From contig NZ_WPCC01000014.1 of the NCBI RefSeq assembly GCF_009741925.1, forward strand, positions 1 through 64,000: a DNA stretch of 64,000 nucleotides, written 5' to 3'. The stretch comes from Natronomonas sp. CBA1123. Its GTDB lineage: Archaea; Halobacteriota; Halobacteria; Halobacteriales; Haloarculaceae. The notes under the pieces were generated by a model, which searched no databases, was not told where the DNA came from, and worked only from the letters and a program-made list of their open reading frames with translations. Below are positions 62,721 to 64,000 of this stretch, in pieces; positions within the stretch are counted from its first letter, which is position 1; every line of letters begins with the position of its first letter. The position numbers and the translations under genes are program-made.

Positions 62721-63620
62721 ATGGACACGCGACGTGCGCTCTTGGTCGACGCTTTCACCAGCGAACCGCTTTCCGGCAACGCCGCCGGCGTCGTTCCCGA
62801 CGCCGAGGGACTGGACGCCGAGCAGATGCAGGCGGTGGCGAACGAGCTCGGCGCCTCCGAGACCGCCTTCCTGTTGCCGAGCGACGATGCCGACCGTAAA
62901 GTCAGGTACTTCACGCCGACACAGGAGGTCGACCTCTGTGGCCACGCGACGATAGCGAGTCACGGCTTCCTCGCCGAAGCGGGCGAACTCGACGCCGAGG
63001 CGACGCTGGAGACGAACGTCGGCGTCCTCGACATCGACATCGAGGACGGAACGGTGTGGATGACACAGGACACCGCCGACGTGGAACGGGTCGACCTCGA
63101 CTACGAGCGGGTCGCTGACGCGCTGGGCGCCGACCCCGCGACGCTGGAAGACATCGGCGCCGACTTGCCGTTGGCGACGGCCACCACTGGCCTGCCGTTC
63201 CTCGTCGTCCCCGTGAACTTCCTCGAGGGCGTCTCGAACCTCGACCCCGATATGAGTGCCGTCGCGGACCTCACAGAGGAGGTGGGCGTGACGGGCGTCT
63301 ACGCGTTCACCTTCGACGCCCTCGACGCCGAGTCGACGCTCCACGGGCGGATGTTCGCGCCCGCGGCGGGCGTCGACGAGGACCCCGTCACCGGAACCGC
63401 CTCGGGCGCAGTCGGTGCGTACCTCCGTGAGGTGCGGGCTTTCGACGGTGAGTTGCCCGAGGAAATGGTGTTCGAACAGGGCCACTTCGTCGACCGACCC
63501 GGGACGGTTCGGGTACGGGCGAGAGCCGACCCCGTCTCCGTCGGCGGCCGAGCGGTGACGGCACTCGACGGGTCGGTCGTCGTCCCGGAGTACGAGGCCG
63601 ACGACATCATCGAGGCCTGA
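62721..63620 (+). CDS. PhzF-family isomerase
   Basis: This 299-residue protein has the PhzF double-hotdog layout. Motifs are DAFTSEPLSGNAAGVV near residue 10, ETAFLLPS with the catalytic Glu, VDLCGHATIASHGFLAE, and DEDPVTGTASGAVGAYL. These enzymes isomerise or epimerise small acids; the substrate is unknown. CTTAACAAAC about 27 bases upstream supports ATG 62721. Confidence 0.87.
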   Translation: MDTRRALLVDAFTSEPLSGNAAGVVPDAEGLDAEQMQAVANELGASETAFLLPSDDADRKVRYFTPTQEVDLCGHATIASHGFLAEAGELDAEATLETNVGVLDIDIEDGTVWMTQDTADVERVDLDYERVADALGADPATLEDIGADLPLATATTGLPFLVVPVNFLEGVSNLDPDMSAVADLTEEVGVTGVYAFTFDALDAESTLHGRMFAPAAGVDEDPVTGTASGAVGAYLREVRAFDGELPEEMVFEQGHFVDRPGTVRVRARADPVSVGGRAVTALDGSVVVPEYEADDIIEA

Positions 63621-63729
63621 GACGCGCCGACACGGCTTGAAAAGAGTTTTATCGACGCCGTGGCACGTGCCGATAGCTTCGGTCCCCGAAGCGCGAATCG
63701 CTCGCTAACCGACCCTCTCCGACCCTCCA

Positions 63730-64000
63730 ATGGACGAGACAACACCACACGACGGTATCGACAGACGAACGTATCTCGGCGGCGCGGCGCTGGCCGCTAC
63801 CGCAGGACTCGCCGGGTGTTCCTCGCCGTTCGGTAACGGCGACGACGGCAACGGCGACGACAACGAAAGCGACGACGGTATCGACCCCGAGGAAGTCGGC
63901 AACTCGCCGACGGTGAGCTTCGCGATGGAGCAACTCGACGGCCGGGTCGTGACCGCCACGAGCAACGGCCCCGACGAGGTAGACCGTGAGAACGTCGAAC
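63730..64000 (+). CDS. Tat-exported lipoprotein, 3' end outside window
   Basis: About 90 codons are visible. A twin-arginine signal (DRRTYLGGAALAATAGLAGC) ends in a lipobox with the modified Cys near residue 31, followed by an acidic Gly/Asp/Asn linker (NGDDGNGDDNESDDG) and the start of a soluble domain (VSFAMEQLDGRVVTATSNG). It is a haloarchaeal surface lipoprotein anchored by lipid. Function not visible. Confidence 0.8.
   Translation, partial: MDETTPHDGIDRRTYLGGAALAATAGLAGCSSPFGNGDDGNGDDNESDDGIDPEEVGNSPTVSFAMEQLDGRVVTATSNGPDEVDRENVE

Noticed and set aside
1-64000. tRNA, rRNA, CRISPR array, integrase or attachment site
   Set aside because: Reading both strands showed no T-loop-like tRNA ends, no regularly spaced repeats and no recombinase genes other than tnpB.

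Overview
The window is chromosomal DNA from an extremely halophilic archaeon (class Halobacteria). The signs are high G+C coding DNA, acidic proteins, halorhodopsin, tubulin-like FtsZ1 beside secE-spt5, archaeal CoA and lipid genes (pantoate kinase, phosphopantothenate synthetase, GGGP synthase), D-aminoacyl-tRNA deacylase DtdA, pyruvoyl arginine decarboxylase, an Mrp-type antiporter operon, and many TATA-like boxes about 28 bases before start codons, as expected for leaderless mRNAs. The genus cannot be fixed from the sequence alone. I saw no rRNA, tRNA, CRISPR or prophage.

Layout. 1-12 kb: 2-oxoacid:ferredoxin oxidoreductase (korA-korB, korB cut by the window edge), a flavin reductase, an isolated ANL-type domain protein, a peroxiredoxin, a Rieske protein, the pabB-pabA-pabC cluster, a helix-hairpin-helix protein, aroE, pyruvoyl arginine decarboxylase and dtdA. 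12-15.5 kb: ftsZ1, then secE and spt5 joined in one reading frame, then a tnpB-only IS200/IS605 element inserted directly after spt5. 15.5-25 kb: housekeeping and enzyme genes (PHP protein, PncC, aminotransferase, rhomboid, endonuclease V, HAD, SDR, glycerate kinase), two tiny membrane proteins and a frameshifted Get3/ArsA ATPase. 25.1-25.5 kb: a gene-free, strongly palindromic stretch. 25.5-33 kb: polX and Mut7-C, then the CoA genes pps and pok around a condensation-domain protein. 33-41.3 kb: nine-gene Mrp operon. 41.4-53 kb: aspS, a bat-like regulator, GGGP synthase, a pilin-like protein with an AT-rich core, frameshifted topA, halorhodopsin, a transglutaminase-like protein and gatB. 53-64 kb: coiled-coil protein-smc-scpA, a 36-residue ORF behind a perfect palindrome, MTA phosphorylase, DUF547, an ubiA/HD/phosphoribosyltransferase operon, a deaminase, PhzF and the start of a Tat lipoprotein.

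The most important observations are three one-base frame anomalies in conserved genes: get3 and topA each lack one base, and secE-spt5 appears to have gained one. They may be real, but their number suggests consensus indel errors. Other items worth a check are the structured intergenic blocks at 3.4-3.7 kb and 25.1-25.5 kb, the ends and possible guide of the tnpB element, the AT-rich insert in the pilin-like gene, the Usp-like/MrpE fusion, and the palindromic operator near 58.1 kb. I found no clear defence island or wholly new system.
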